Below, piece after piece: positions 1-8,057 of a stretch of DNA of 36,849 nucleotides. The stretch's first letter is position 1. Each line of letters starts with the position of its first letter. The notes beneath the pieces are model-generated. The model was not told where the DNA came from and searched no databases. It was given only the letters and a program-made list of their open reading frames with translations. Both the position numbers and the translations under genes were made by a program. The stretch is from Planctomycetales bacterium 71-10 (GTDB taxonomy: Bacteria; Planctomycetota; Planctomycetia; Isosphaerales; Isosphaeraceae): assembly GCA_001898385.1 (NCBI GenBank), contig MKTT01000102.1, positions 43,667 through 80,515 of the forward strand. The letters are read 5' to 3'.

Positions 1-1641
1 GTCGGCGGGGGCCCGACGGGCCTCCTCCTCGCGGCGAGCCTGCTCCTCGGCCCGCTCCTGCTCGATCTCCTTCTTCTCCTCCTCGGCGACGGGGTCGCCG
101 ACCTCCAGCGTCCAGCGCGGGGTCTCGACGCGGTTGGTGGTGGGCTCGCGGTTGTCGCGGACGGCCAGCCAGTAGGTGAGGGTGGAGCCGGGCGGGACCT
201 TGAGCTTCTCCAGGTCCAGCGTCTCGACGGCATCGAAGGTCCGCTGCACGGGGCGGCCGTCCAGGACGTTCTTCGTCAGCAGCGACTCGTCGCCGAGCTG
301 GACGTGGAGGGTGGCGTCCTTGACGCCGTGGTCGTCCTCGCCCGCGGCGGCCAGGTCGACCGGGACGTTCGACGGCACCTTCACGCCCGAGCGTTCGGGC
401 CGGACGAACCGCGCCGAGGGGGCGCGGTCGGGGAGGGCGAGGATGTCGTAGACGACCGGGTTGGGGTTGAGCTGGCCGCCGGTGGTCCGGAAGTTGATCG
501 TGTAGGTGCCGGCCTTCTCGACCTTGAACTTGCCCGTCAGCGCCCGGGCGTCGGCGTCGTCGACCGTCATCCCGGCCGACGCCCCCGCGGCCAGGTTCAG
601 CGACCCGGCCCGCGCCGGCTCGTTGGTCCGGGCGCGGACGGTGACGATGGTCCCCTCGATGGCCTCCACGTTGCCGCCGTCCACGTTGGCCCGGGGCGGC
701 AGGCCGGTGTAGCGGGGGAATTCGTAGTCGACCGAGACCGACTCGACCATCGGCGCCGGCAGCACCTTCAGGTCGTAGTGCAGCGACTCGGCGTCATTCC
801 CGGTGACGTAGTAGTCCAGGCTCTGCTGGAGGTTCGTCAGGGTGATCGACCAGGGATCGTAGTAGTTCTTCCCCGGTTCGAACTCCTTGACCGCGTAGAA
901 CTTGCCGCCGTCGACGCTGTAGTGCAGGCGGACCTTCTCGGGGCGGACGCCCTGGACGTCGACGGAGAATGCGACGTGGGTGCCGGCGACGACCTCGGCC
1001 AGCGCGGGGTCGTCCCCCGGCTTGATGTTCACGAGCTTGGTGTTGGTCGGCCGGACGACGTCGGCGAGGAACGCGCGCTTGGTGGAGTCGAGGATGCTCT
1101 TGGGGGTGAAGGCGGCGTAGAGGCAGAAGGCGACGATCACGCCGCAGAGGGCGTAGGCCGTCTGCATCGCCCGCCGCTGGTCGACCACGTCGTCGACCTC
1201 GACGTGGGCCAGGTCGGCCACCGCGCGAGACTCCAGCGCGGCCAGGACCTTCTTGGAGACGCGCTCGGGGTCGCGGCTGATCTCCAGGTAGTTGATCAGG
1301 CTGTTCTTGATCGCGGGGTCGGCCCCCTCGATCGTCTTCGCCGCGTACATGCCGTTGATCGACATCAGCAGCGGCCGGACGATCCGCATCATGACGAACC
1401 CGATCGCCGCGACCGTCCCGCCGATCAGGATGATCTGGCGGACGAACGCCGGCAGGCCGAAGGCGTGGTCGAGGATCACCTCCACCAGCAGCGTCGCCGC
1501 GAGGCCGACCGCCAGGATCAGGACGGCCGTGACCAGGTCGGTGAGCTTGATCCGCCGTCGAGTGACGGCGATCTGGTGCTCGATGAACTCCTTGTAGTCC
1601 AGGAGCTTGCCCTGCGTCCGCGTCTGGGCGCCGACCGTCAT
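1..1641 (-). CDS. DUF4175-like membrane protein (3' end beyond window)
   Basis: The minus frame is open from an ATG at 1641 to base 1 (547 codons) with no stop, so the C-terminus lies outside the window. The protein starts MTVGAQTRTQGKLLDYKEF. Hydrophobic segments lie near residues 34-56, 68-90 and 161-178. A long hydrophilic, probably extracytoplasmic part follows, with beta-rich Ig-like stretches such as VAFSVDVQGVRPEKVRLHYS. A Glu/Lys/Arg-rich coiled coil begins near the truncation (EEEKKEIEQERAEEQARR). This order of two or three N-terminal membrane helices, a beta-rich middle and a charged coiled coil matches the DUF4175-like proteins that planctomycetes often encode beside MoxR ATPase/DUF58 genes. 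Those neighbours would lie outside this window, so the family call is inference. No enzymatic motif is visible. A TATAAT box lies about 60 bp upstream. Confidence 0.75.
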   Translation of the reverse strand, partial: MTVGAQTRTQGKLLDYKEFIEHQIAVTRRRIKLTDLVTAVLILAVGLAATLLVEVILDHAFGLPAFVRQIILIGGTVAAIGFVMMRIVRPLLMSINGMYAAKTIEGADPAIKNSLINYLEISRDPERVSKKVLAALESRAVADLAHVEVDDVVDQRRAMQTAYALCGVIVAFCLYAAFTPKSILDSTKRAFLADVVRPTNTKLVNIKPGDDPALAEVVAGTHVAFSVDVQGVRPEKVRLHYSVDGGKFYAVKEFEPGKNYYDPWSITLTNLQQSLDYYVTGNDAESLHYDLKVLPAPMVESVSVDYEFPRYTGLPPRANVDGGNVEAIEGTIVTVRARTNEPARAGSLNLAAGASAGMTVDDADARALTGKFKVEKAGTYTINFRTTGGQLNPNPVVYDILALPDRAPSARFVRPERSGVKVPSNVPVDLAAAGEDDHGVKDATLHVQLGDESLLTKNVLDGRPVQRTFDAVETLDLEKLKVPPGSTLTYWLAVRDNREPTTNRVETPRWTLEVGDPVAEEEKKEIEQERAEEQARREEEARRAPAD

Positions 1642-1700
1642 GACGTCCGTCCCCCTGGTCGATCCTGGATGTGCGCACCGCCCCCGAGATAGGTCCGTCT

Positions 1701-1706
1701 ATTATA
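1701..1706 (-). promoter_or_regulatory. Candidate -10 box (TATAAT) for the DUF4175-like gene
   Basis: On the minus strand the sequence reads CGTATAATAGAC, about 60 bp upstream of the ATG at 1641. The same CGTATAATAGA string occurs upstream of the small gene at 25265. No clear -35 hexamer is visible. Confidence 0.4.
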
Positions 1707-1778
1707 CGTGTCCGAGGGCCCGGCGGTGCGAACTGTTTCCCCGAATCGTTTCGGGAGCCTTGTTTTTCGGGGGGAGCC

Positions 1779-1849
1779 CGTAGGCTGGGTCGAGACCCAG
1801 CCGGAGCGAGGCCCGGCCTCCTCAGGGCTGGGTCTCGACCCAGCCTACG
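1779..1849. repeat. REP-like palindromic element, family 1, copy A
   Basis: Two perfect 24-bp inverted arms (1779-1802 and 1826-1849) flank a 23-bp centre. Each arm is itself an almost perfect hairpin, GCTGGGTC-GA-GACCCAGC. The unit can therefore form a cruciform or two stacked hairpins. It sits between the start of the DUF4175-like gene and the end of the zinc-finger gene. A second copy lies at 23536-23606. The form resembles REP/BIME elements, but no RAYT-type transposase is in the window. Confidence 0.85.
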
Positions 1850-1880
1850 ACGGCCACCCGAAATTTCGGCCGTGAAAACC

Positions 1881-2273
1881 CTAGGGTCGCGGCTTCGCCC
1901 TTCGCGCCCGGACGTGATCCTGCTGCAGCCGCTTCGTGTAGTCCGCCAGGCTCTGCCCCGTCTCGATCCAGAACAGTTCGCGCTTGCTCACGTAGTCGCC
2001 GCATCCGCAGCAGAACGACTTGTCGCCGTACAGGAAGGGATCGGCCAGGTAGCTGCGGATGATCTCTTCCGGCATGCCCGTGACGACCCCGCACTTCGGA
2101 TGCCGGTAGTTTTGGGGGACTTCCTCCAGCGACCCGGCATACCGCCGCGTCGGCCGGAGGGTGACGTGCTCGTTCATCTGGCCGTCGGCGCGGAGCGCCG
2201 TGTGCTTGCTCCGGTGGCGTCCGAAAAACGGCCACAGGACCAGCTTGTGACAGTACGGGCAGCGGACGAACAT
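1881..2273 (-). CDS. Small hypothetical protein with C2H2-like zinc finger
   Basis: This is a 130-residue protein. The N-terminus has CPYC (C5, C8) followed by H20 and H24, giving C-x2-C-x11-H-x3-H, close to a C2H2 zinc finger. A second Cys cluster, CCGCG, lies at residues 88-92, and there is a further PKCG at 59-62, so one or two zinc sites are plausible. A GGAG about 10 bases before the ATG on the minus strand supports the start. There is no signal peptide or membrane segment, and the C-terminus is basic (RARRAKPRP). I do not recognise a named family; DNA, RNA or protein binding are all possible. It lies upstream of the DUF4175-like gene on the same strand, but the REP-like element between them argues against tight coupling. 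Confidence 0.6.
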   Translation of the reverse strand: MFVRCPYCHKLVLWPFFGRHRSKHTALRADGQMNEHVTLRPTRRYAGSLEEVPQNYRHPKCGVVTGMPEEIIRSYLADPFLYGDKSFCCGCGDYVSKRELFWIETGQSLADYTKRLQQDHVRARRAKPRP

Positions 2274-2373
2274 CGTGAATTCACTCCGGGCGCCTGACGC
2301 CGCGATCCGGCCCGCCGAACCCAGCCCGCGAGGACGAAGCGAGGAGCCCAGCCAGCCGCCGCGCCCGGTTCGA

Positions 2374-3441
2374 TCACGCCCATTCGACCTCGCGATTCCC
2401 CGGGACCACCTCGCCGATGATCCAGGCGGGGATCTGGGCCTTGCGGGTCAGGTGGCGGACGATCGAGTCGGCGTAGTAGTCGGCCGCGACGATCACCATC
2501 CCGACGCCCATGTTGAAGACGCGGAACATCTCGTCCTCGGCCACGTTCCCCAGCCGCTGGAGCCAGGTGAAGACCGGCGGGACGTCCCACGAGCCCTTCG
2601 TCAGCCGCATCCCCAGGCCCTCGGGGAGGATGCGCGGGGGGTTGTCGATCAGCCCGCCGCCGGTGATGTGGGCGATGCCGTGGATGATCCGCTTGACCCG
2701 GTAATGGCGGTACACTTCCTTCAAGGGGCGGGTGTAGAGCCGCGTGGGGGTCAGCAACTCGTCGGCGACCGTCTTGCCCAGCTCCTCGACCCGGTCGTCC
2801 AGCTTCAGGCCGGCGTGGTCGAGGACGATCTTCCGGGCCAGGCTGTAGCCGTTGGAGTGGAGGCCCGAGGAGGCCAGGCCGATGATCTTGTCGCCGGCGC
2901 GGATCTCCTCGCCCTTGAGCAGGTGCTTGCGGTCGACGACGCCCAGGCAGAAGCCGGCCAGGTCGTACTCGCCGGGCTGGTAGAAGTCCGGCAAGATGGC
3001 GGTCTCACCGCCGATGAGGGAGCACTCGGCCTCGATGCAACCGTCGCTGATCCCCTGGATGATCTGGGCGGTCAGGTTGGTGTCGTCCTTCGACATCGCG
3101 ACGTAGTCGAGGAAGATGAGCGGCTCGGCCCCGGCGCAGAGGCAGTCGTTGACGGACATCGCCACCAGGTCGATGCCGACGGTGTCGTGGCGGCCGGTGG
3201 CCACGGCGAGCTTCAGCTTGGTGCCGACGCCGTCGGTGGAGGCGACGAGGATCGGGTCGCGGTAGGTGCGCGAGAGGAGGCCGATCTTGTCGTCGAGCCG
3301 GAAGAGGCCGGCGAAGCCGTCCTTCCATTCCATGACCCGGGGCGAGAACGTCCGGCGCATGAGCGGCGGGAGGCGGGCCATGGTCTCGTCATAGGTGGTC
3401 AGGTCCACGCCCGCCGATCGGTAGTCCAGTGGCTCGCTCAT
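2374..3441 (-). CDS. purM: Phosphoribosylformylglycinamidine cyclo-ligase
   Basis: PurM (AIR synthetase) uses ATP to close formylglycinamidine ribonucleotide to aminoimidazole ribonucleotide, the fifth step of de novo purine synthesis, in the cytosol. The product is 355 residues, close to the usual ~345. It begins MSEPLDYRSAGVDLTTYDE and shows the family signatures DGVGTKLKLA, GGETAILPDFY, LASSGLHSNGYSLARKI and ITGGGLIDNPPRILPEG. The frame continues 24 codons upstream, but that extension has no family character, so the ATG at 3441 is chosen. No strong Shine-Dalgarno sequence precedes it. The gene is divergent from the cytochrome gene at 3708. No other purine gene is nearby, so it appears to be transcribed alone. 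Confidence 0.95.
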   Translation of the reverse strand: MSEPLDYRSAGVDLTTYDETMARLPPLMRRTFSPRVMEWKDGFAGLFRLDDKIGLLSRTYRDPILVASTDGVGTKLKLAVATGRHDTVGIDLVAMSVNDCLCAGAEPLIFLDYVAMSKDDTNLTAQIIQGISDGCIEAECSLIGGETAILPDFYQPGEYDLAGFCLGVVDRKHLLKGEEIRAGDKIIGLASSGLHSNGYSLARKIVLDHAGLKLDDRVEELGKTVADELLTPTRLYTRPLKEVYRHYRVKRIIHGIAHITGGGLIDNPPRILPEGLGMRLTKGSWDVPPVFTWLQRLGNVAEDEMFRVFNMGVGMVIVAADYYADSIVRHLTRKAQIPAWIIGEVVPGNREVEWA

Positions 3442-3570
3442 GTCCGTCCGGAAGCTGGGGCAAAGGGGGAGGCCGACCCGAAGCCGACACGCCGCGATCA
3501 AACCGTGAATCATCGTCGAGATCGGGCCGCCGCGGCAAGCCGTCTCCGCCGCGCCGCGGGGCCGCCGTCC

Positions 3571-3599
3571 TTGATCGAGTCGCCCGCGAGGTATAGATT
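3571..3599 (+). promoter_or_regulatory. Candidate sigma70-type promoter for the cytochrome gene
   Basis: TTGATC (3571-3576) and TAGATT (3594-3599) are separated by 17 bases and lie about 110 bp upstream of the ATG at 3708, inside the purM/cytochrome divergent gap. The call rests on position and a partial consensus match only. Confidence 0.35.
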
Positions 3600-3707
3600 A
3601 AGGTTCCCCGGGCCGATCGGCGAGGTTTCGCCCGGACCGCCGCACCCACCCCTTTTTTCGGCCCCCGCGGCTCCCCTTGTCCCCGCCTCCAGAAGGAGAA
3701 CCGTCAC

Positions 3708-4175
3708 ATGATGCGCAAGTGGATCACCCTGGCCGCCAGCCTGACGATCGGCCTCGGCCTCGGCCTGTCCGCCACGGCCTTCTCCGGCTCGGCCGACGAG
3801 GAGTCGGAGCTGGGCAAGATCATGGAGAAGGTCCAGAAGAACAAGGCCGTCCTCACCAAGGGGACGCGCAACGTCGCCGCCTACAAGAAGGCCCAGAAGG
3901 AGATCAAGGAGGCGGCCGACGAGTGGGCGAAGCTCGCCAAGGAGACCAAGACCCACAACGATCCCGTCAAGGCCGCCAAGAACGTCGCCGAGCCCCAGAA
4001 GAAGTGGGACGAGCTGTGCGACGCCTGGGAGAAGGAGGCCAAGAAGCTCGCCGAGATCGCCGACAAGGCCGACTCCACCCAGAAGGACGCCAAGGACCAG
4101 CTCAACACCGTCAACAAGAGCTGCACCGAATGCCACCAGGTCTTCCGCGTCGACGCCGAGGACGAGAAGTTCTGA
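3708..4175 (+). CDS. Secreted monohaem cytochrome c, class-II (c'/c556)-like
   Basis: This is a 155-residue protein with a Sec signal peptide (basic MMRK, then a hydrophobic stretch to about residue 24). The rest is Lys/Glu/Ala-rich and predicted helical, ending in the haem c attachment motif CTECH at residues 139-143. A C-terminal CxxCH after four helices is the layout of class II cytochromes (c', c-556). The early Met39 is a possible sixth haem ligand, as in c-556, but this is inference. AGAAGGAG lies about 9 bases before the start. The two adjacent ATGs at 3708 and 3711 cannot be separated by sequence. It probably carries electrons in the periplasm; no partner oxidase is adjacent. A hairpin at 4207-4228 follows. 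Confidence 0.8.
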   Translation: MMRKWITLAASLTIGLGLGLSATAFSGSADEESELGKIMEKVQKNKAVLTKGTRNVAAYKKAQKEIKEAADEWAKLAKETKTHNDPVKAAKNVAEPQKKWDELCDAWEKEAKKLAEIADKADSTQKDAKDQLNTVNKSCTECHQVFRVDAEDEKF

Positions 4176-4206
4176 GGCGGCCCGAGCCCGACGGAAGGGC
4201 GCGCGT

Positions 4207-4228
4207 CCCCTCTCCCGCCGGGAGGGGG
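4207..4228. repeat. Short hairpin, partial copy of REP-like family 2
   Basis: CCCCTCTCCCGCCGGGAGGG forms a compact G/C hairpin between the cytochrome and lipoate ligase genes. It matches the core of the larger family-2 element at 15434-15580. It could act as a terminator, but no T tract follows. Confidence 0.5.
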
Positions 4229-4265
4229 GCCTGCGCGGCTTCGTCGGCCCTTAGTCTGAAGCCCC

Positions 4266-5000
4266 ATGCCCCCCACCGACCCCGAACTCCTCACCCTCCC
4301 GACCATCTACGACAACCTCGCGTTCGACGAGGCGATCCTCGTCGAGGCCGACGAGAACGGCCTGGGGCCCACCCTAAGGCTCTGGGAGCAGCCGGATTAC
4401 GCGGTGGTCCTGGGCTCCTCGCGGCGGCTCCGCGAGGAGGTCCACGTCGACCGCTGCGCCGAGGATGGCGTGCCGATCGCGCGGCGGGCCAGCGGCGGCG
4501 GCACGGTCGTCGTCGGGCCGGGGGCGCTGAACATGACGGTCGTGCTGCCGACGGATTACGCGCCCGAACTCGTCACGGTGGACGGCGCGCAGGCGTACGT
4601 CCTGGGCCGGGTCGCGGAGGCGCTGCGCGGGCCTGCGCCCGGCGTGGAGGTGAGGGGGTCGGGGGACCTGACGATCGGGGGCCGGAAATTCTCCGGCAGC
4701 GCCCAGAGACGCCTCCGGCGTCGGCTGATGGTGCATGCCACGATCATGCATGGTCTTGCGATCGGGAAGATCGCCCGATATCTGCAAACGCCGGCCCGCC
4801 AGCCGGCGTACAGGGAGGGGCGGACGCACGAGGAGTTCTTGATGAATATCCCGTTGCGTCGTAGAATTTTGATCGAATCGATCCGCTCGGCGTGGCCCCA
4901 CTCCACTCTTCTCACTGCGGCGTCGGATGTCCCACCAGATCGCTTCGAAACACTGCGTGCCGAGAGGTTCGCGGACCGATCTTGGATCGAGCGACTATGA
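4266..5000 (+). CDS. Lipoate-protein ligase family protein (LplA/LipB-like fold)
   Basis: The 244-residue protein belongs to the biotin/lipoate ligase fold that attaches lipoate, or octanoate, to a lysine of E2 subunits. The hallmark RRASGGGTVVVGPGALNMTV matches the RRxSGGG lipoyl-AMP binding loop, and GGRKFSGSAQRR matches the catalytic-lysine region (GxKxSGSA). It lacks the C-terminal accessory domain of E. coli LplA (338 residues), so it may need a partner or may act as an octanoyl/lipoyl transferase. The gene lies about 240 bp upstream of 2-oxoglutarate dehydrogenase E1 and E2, whose lipoyl domain is an obvious substrate. From about 4730 to the stop the DNA is visibly less G/C-rich than its neighbours. 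There is no clear Shine-Dalgarno sequence at the chosen ATG. Confidence 0.85.
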   Translation: MPPTDPELLTLPTIYDNLAFDEAILVEADENGLGPTLRLWEQPDYAVVLGSSRRLREEVHVDRCAEDGVPIARRASGGGTVVVGPGALNMTVVLPTDYAPELVTVDGAQAYVLGRVAEALRGPAPGVEVRGSGDLTIGGRKFSGSAQRRLRRRLMVHATIMHGLAIGKIARYLQTPARQPAYREGRTHEEFLMNIPLRRRILIESIRSAWPHSTLLTAASDVPPDRFETLRAERFADRSWIERL

Positions 5001-5240
5001 CGCCATGGCGATGGAGTCGCCTGCGTTGATGCGACCGGGGCGGAGCGACGGAGCTTCCGGGGCGTGCGGCACGCCTCGTCGGCCCGTGCGCGCGCCCCGA
5101 CGGGCATGGCCGAACCCCCGAACCCGGCGGGCCTCCCTATCGAGCGGGGCGGACCTCTCCCCCGGTTTCGTCCAACCAACGTCAAGTCCGCGGCCCCCCC
5201 GAAGGCCCAGGCGCCCGGGGCGGCCAGGAGATCCTTTTCG

Positions 5241-8054
5241 ATGACACGCACGTCGGCGGTGAGCCGGGCGAACCTGGACCTTGTCGAAGAGTACCAGCGC
5301 CTCTGGCGCGACGACCCGAACTCGGTGGACGAGTCGTGGCGCCACTTCTTCGAGGGGTACGACCTCGGCGCCGAGTCGTTGAGCCCGGAGGCGGCCCGCT
5401 ACGGCGACGCCTCGCCGCCGGCCCAGCAGGCGGTCAAGGCCGTCACCCGCCTGGTCGACGCCTACCGCGAGATGGGCCACAACCTGGCCGACCTGGACCC
5501 CCTGAAGCTCTCGCCCCGCCGCCAGACCGACGAGCAGCTGGAGCTGGCCAACTTCGGGCTCTCCGACGCGGACCTCGACCGCGACTTCTACAGCAAGCTC
5601 GGCCAGGAGCACCACGGCTCCCTGCGCGAGATCCTCGGCGTCCTCCGCGAGACATACTGCCGGACGATCGGCGTCGAGTTCATGCACATCCGCGACTTGG
5701 AGATCCGCCGCTGGCTCTTCGAGCGGATGGAGCCGGTCCGGAACCACCCCCGCTTCGACATCAAGAAGAAGCGCCGGATCATCTACAAGCTCAACGAAGC
5801 CGAGCTGTTCGAGACGTTCCTGCACAAGAACTTCGTGGGCCAGAAGCGGTTCTCGCTGGAAGGCGGCGAGATGCTCATCCCGTTGCTGGACGGGATCATC
5901 GAGCGAGCCGGCGGGCTGGGGGTGCAGGAGATCGTCATGGGCATGCCCCACCGGGGCCGGCTCAACGTCCTGGCGAACATCCTGCACAAGCCGTACGGGC
6001 TGATCTTCAGCGAGTTCGAGGGGAACATGCCCGAGACGGTCGCCGGCGACGGTGACGTCAAGTACCACCTGGGCTTCTCCGCCGACCACGTCACCCAGGA
6101 CCGGCAGACCGTCCACCTGACGCTGACGCCCAACCCCAGCCACCTGGAGGCCGTGAACCCGGTCGTCGAGGGCCGGATGCGGGCCAAGCAGCGGCAGGCG
6201 AAGGACGCCCTGCGGAAGATGGGCGCGGCCATCCTGATCCACGGCGACGCCGCGTTCGCCGGCCAGGGCCTCGTCGCCGAGACCCTGAACCTCTCGCAGC
6301 TCCCCGGCTACCGGACCGGCGGCACGATCCACATCGTCGTGAACAACCAGATCGGCTTCACGACCTCGCCGGTCGACGGCCGGTCGACCCGCTACTGCAC
6401 CGACGTCGCCAAGATGATCGAGGTGCCGATCTTCCACGTCAACGGCGAGGACCCCGAGGCGGTCGTCTTCGTCGGCGAGCTGGCCATGGACTTCCGCCAG
6501 CAGTTCGGCCGCGACGTGGTCATCGACATGGTCTGCTACCGCCGCCACGGCCACAACGAGGGGGACGAGCCGGGGTTCACCCAGCCCCTGATGTACGACA
6601 ACATCAAGAACCGGATCAGCATCCGGGAGATGTACACCGAGCAGCTCGTCACCTCCGGCGAGATGTCCGGCCAGGAGGCCGAGACCATCGCCGAGACCTT
6701 CGCCGACAAGCTCGGCCAGGTCCTCGCCGAGGTCAAGCGCGAGGGGGTCGAGGCCCGCACCACCTCCCCCGGCTACTCCACCGGCCCCTGGGCCGAGCTG
6801 ACCCCGAACTACTCGTTCGAGCCGGCCGAGACCGGCGTCCCGTACGAGATGCTGAGGGAGATCACGGCGGTCGCCGCCAACCCGCCCGCCGGCTTCACCC
6901 CCAACCACAAGCTGACCCGCATCTTCCAGGCCCGCGTGAAGGCGGTCGAGGAGAAGGGCTCGCTCGACTGGGCCCACGCCGAGGCCCTGGCGTTCGGCTC
7001 GCTGCTGAAGGAGGGGACGCCGGTCCGCCTCAGCGGCCAGGACAGCCGCCGCGGCACGTTCAGCCAGCGCCACGCCGTCCTGATCGACCAGCTCACCGCC
7101 CAGCCCTGGATCCCGCTGAACAACCTCGGCGCCGGCCAGGCCCAGTTCTGCGTCTACGACAGCCTGCTGTCCGAGGCCGCGGTGCTCGGGTTCGACTACG
7201 GCTACTCCCTCGACGAGCCCAACATGCTCATCATGTGGGAGGCCCAGTTCGGCGACTTCGCCAACGGCGCCCAGGTCATCGTCGACCAGTTCATCGCCTC
7301 GGCGGAATCCAAGTGGGGCCGCGGCAGCGGCATCGTCATGCTGCTGCCGCACGGCTACGAGGGCCAGGGGCCGGAGCACTCCAGCGCCCGGCTGGAGCGG
7401 TTCCTCCAGCTCTGCGCCGAGGACAACATCCAGGTCTGCGTCCCCTCCACCCCCGCGCAGTATTTCCACATGCTGCGGCGGCAGGTCCGGCGGAACTTCC
7501 GCAAGCCCTTGATCGTGATGACCCCCAAGAGCCTCCTCCGCCGCAAGGAGTGCGTCTCGCCGGTCGACGCCCTGACCGTCGGCGGCTTCAAGGACGTCCT
7601 CGACGACCCGACCGCCCCGAAGGGCGCCACCCGGCTCCTCCTCTGCTCCGGCAAGGTCTACTTCGACCTGGCGGCCCGGCGGGCGGAGGTCGGCAAGGAG
7701 AAGGACGTCGCGATCGTCCGCCTGGAGCAGCCCTACCCGTTCCCGGCCGAGGAGCTGAAGAAGGTGCTCCTGGGCTATCCCGAGGTCCGGGACTGGGTCT
7801 GGGTGCAGGAAGAGTCGCAGAACATGGGCGGCTGGACGTTCGTCGCGCCTCGGCTGGAGGAGCTGATGGGCTCCCCGTTCCAGTACGTCGGCCGGGACGC
7901 CAGCGCCAGCCCGGCGACCGGCTCGAAGCTGGTCCACGACCGCGAGCAGGCCGAGCTGGTCGACGCGGCCGTCGGCGCCGCGGTGCCGCACCTCGTGTCC
8001 GCAACCCCCGTCCGCGCCCTGGCCGCCGCCGGGTCGCGGGAAGGAGCCCGTTGA
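5241..8054 (+). CDS. odhA: 2-oxoglutarate dehydrogenase E1 component
   Basis: E1 of the 2-oxoglutarate dehydrogenase complex (SucA/OdhA) decarboxylates 2-oxoglutarate with thiamine diphosphate and transfers the succinyl group to E2 lipoate in the TCA cycle. From the ATG at 5241 it has 937 residues, like E. coli SucA (933). The start has AGGAG ten bases upstream and opens near the E1 N-terminal motif DPNSVDESWRHFFEGYDLG; a longer frame from 5064 lacks family character. Visible motifs are GMPHRGRLNVLANI, HGDAAFAGQG with VVNNQIGFTTSP (ThDP/metal site), RRHGHNEGDEPGFTQP, GTFSQRHAVL and PHGYEGQGPEHSSARLERF. The odhB ATG follows three bases after the stop, and its Shine-Dalgarno AAGGAG is inside the end of this gene, so the two are translationally coupled. 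Confidence 0.97.
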   Translation: MTRTSAVSRANLDLVEEYQRLWRDDPNSVDESWRHFFEGYDLGAESLSPEAARYGDASPPAQQAVKAVTRLVDAYREMGHNLADLDPLKLSPRRQTDEQLELANFGLSDADLDRDFYSKLGQEHHGSLREILGVLRETYCRTIGVEFMHIRDLEIRRWLFERMEPVRNHPRFDIKKKRRIIYKLNEAELFETFLHKNFVGQKRFSLEGGEMLIPLLDGIIERAGGLGVQEIVMGMPHRGRLNVLANILHKPYGLIFSEFEGNMPETVAGDGDVKYHLGFSADHVTQDRQTVHLTLTPNPSHLEAVNPVVEGRMRAKQRQAKDALRKMGAAILIHGDAAFAGQGLVAETLNLSQLPGYRTGGTIHIVVNNQIGFTTSPVDGRSTRYCTDVAKMIEVPIFHVNGEDPEAVVFVGELAMDFRQQFGRDVVIDMVCYRRHGHNEGDEPGFTQPLMYDNIKNRISIREMYTEQLVTSGEMSGQEAETIAETFADKLGQVLAEVKREGVEARTTSPGYSTGPWAELTPNYSFEPAETGVPYEMLREITAVAANPPAGFTPNHKLTRIFQARVKAVEEKGSLDWAHAEALAFGSLLKEGTPVRLSGQDSRRGTFSQRHAVLIDQLTAQPWIPLNNLGAGQAQFCVYDSLLSEAAVLGFDYGYSLDEPNMLIMWEAQFGDFANGAQVIVDQFIASAESKWGRGSGIVMLLPHGYEGQGPEHSSARLERFLQLCAEDNIQVCVPSTPAQYFHMLRRQVRRNFRKPLIVMTPKSLLRRKECVSPVDALTVGGFKDVLDDPTAPKGATRLLLCSGKVYFDLAARRAEVGKEKDVAIVRLEQPYPFPAEELKKVLLGYPEVRDWVWVQEESQNMGGWTFVAPRLEELMGSPFQYVGRDASASPATGSKLVHDREQAELVDAAVGAAVPHLVSATPVRALAAAGSREGAR

Positions 8055-8057
8055 ACG

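Noticed and set aside
2320..2365. A further REP-like element near AACCCAGCCCGCGAGGACG
   Set aside because: It has only short direct repeats (GCGAGGA twice, CCCAGCC twice) and no good inverted arms, so it was not listed as a repeat family member.
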